Notes under the pieces: model-generated
Databases searched by the model: none
What the model saw: the letters and a program-made list of their open reading frames with translations, nothing else
What the model was told of the DNA's origin: nothing
Source of the DNA: Apostichopus californicus
Taxonomy: Eukaryota; Echinodermata; Holothuroidea; Aspidochirotida; Stichopodidae
Direction of reading: 5' to 3'
DNA: 20,234 bases
Assembly (NCBI GenBank): GCA_020650975.1
Contig: JAIPMN010036118.1
Location: forward strand, 1-20,234
Part shown: positions 19,884-20,234 of the stretch, one piece after another
How positions within the stretch are numbered: position 1 is the stretch's first letter
How the letters are laid out: each line of letters begins with the position of its first letter
Translations under genes and position numbers: made by a program

Positions 19884-20096
19884 CTGGGTTGAAGCAATGT
19901 TGGTGGAAAAAAATAAGGCTGTGGATTGTAAAGTACACCAGTATGAGGTAACTAAACAAAACAAATGGCATTTTAATGCATTTATGACAAGAAAAAAAAG
20001 CAAAAATTAGATTTTGAACAAAAAAATTGGCAATTGCAATTGTCTTGTTTGCGAATTATGCCTAATCCTTGCAGCTAAAATCTTGCAATATATATA
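19884..20096. other. AT-rich spacer before the right inverted arm
   Basis: Contains A-rich runs and a TATATATATTTATA stretch next to the inverted repeat. No similarity to the sequence just inside the left arm. Confidence 0.5.
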
Positions 20097-20204
20097 TTTA
20101 TACAACACCTAATTATATTCCGGCAATTTGATTGGTCAATTGCTCGTCGATTGCATGCAAAATCCGCTCTATTGCACGCTATGAAATAGAACCATGCGTT
20201 ATAC
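20097..20204 (-). repeat. Right arm of 108 bp inverted repeat
   Basis: The reverse complement of 1-108 with four mismatches and no gaps. On the minus strand it presents CCAAT and TATAAA motifs pointing into the window. The outer end GTTATAC at 20198-20204 mirrors the GTATAAC that opens the window. The remaining 30 bases (20205-20234) show no further match that can be tested. Confidence 0.9.
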
Positions 20205-20234
20205 TTTTTGATAGCACTTTTTTCAATGGTAAGA

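Noticed and set aside
1..20234. Polinton/Maverick-type giant transposon
   Set aside because: Size and inverted ends fit loosely, but no integrase, polymerase B, ATPase or capsid-like frame is present.

Overview
The window looks like nuclear DNA from an invertebrate animal, most likely a marine deuterostome such as an echinoderm. This rests on an intron-containing GPCR gene of a type common in such animals, tRNA-derived SINEs, abundant minisatellites and satellites, and AT-rich non-coding DNA. There are no bacterial-style operons. The taxonomic call is an inference; no marker gene settles it.

One gene is well supported. It is a melatonin-receptor-like class A GPCR on the + strand: exon 1 about 3395-3741, a 1.9 kb intron, and exon 2 at 5622-6390, coding for 371 residues. 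The splice is supported by GTAAGT and a long pyrimidine tract ending in AG. It is also supported by exact receptor geometry, with 25 residues from the TM3 cysteine to the NRY arginine. The intron holds a broken copy of the end of exon 1. Upstream lies a 162 bp tandem duplication that repeats a CCGCAC...GTGCGG palindrome.

Layout: 1-108 is one arm of a 108 bp inverted repeat whose partner is at 20097-20204. 179-337 is a small possible secreted-peptide ORF. 841-991 and 2316-2561 are two different SINEs. 1609-1960 is a retroelement-like remnant with a decayed hammerhead-like core. 2782-6390 is the GPCR locus. 7621-9713 holds three tandem-repeat families (about 55 bp, 9 bp and 18 bp units). 10286-13480 is a nest of duplicated blocks (A, B, A', B') that carry SINEs. 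14337-15575 is a dimeric 140 bp satellite with conserved inverted heptamers. 16088-16233 is a 3-unit minisatellite. 18145-19225 is a satellite of about 71 bp monomers arranged as a 427 bp hexamer.

A few exon-like open segments on both strands (9162-9260 plus; 17700-17875 and 19660-19883 minus) have plausible splice signals but no recognisable product. No transposase, reverse transcriptase, structural RNA gene or CRISPR array could be supported. The most unusual items are the inward-facing inverted repeat pair 20.2 kb apart, the higher-order satellites, and the exon fragment inside the GPCR intron.
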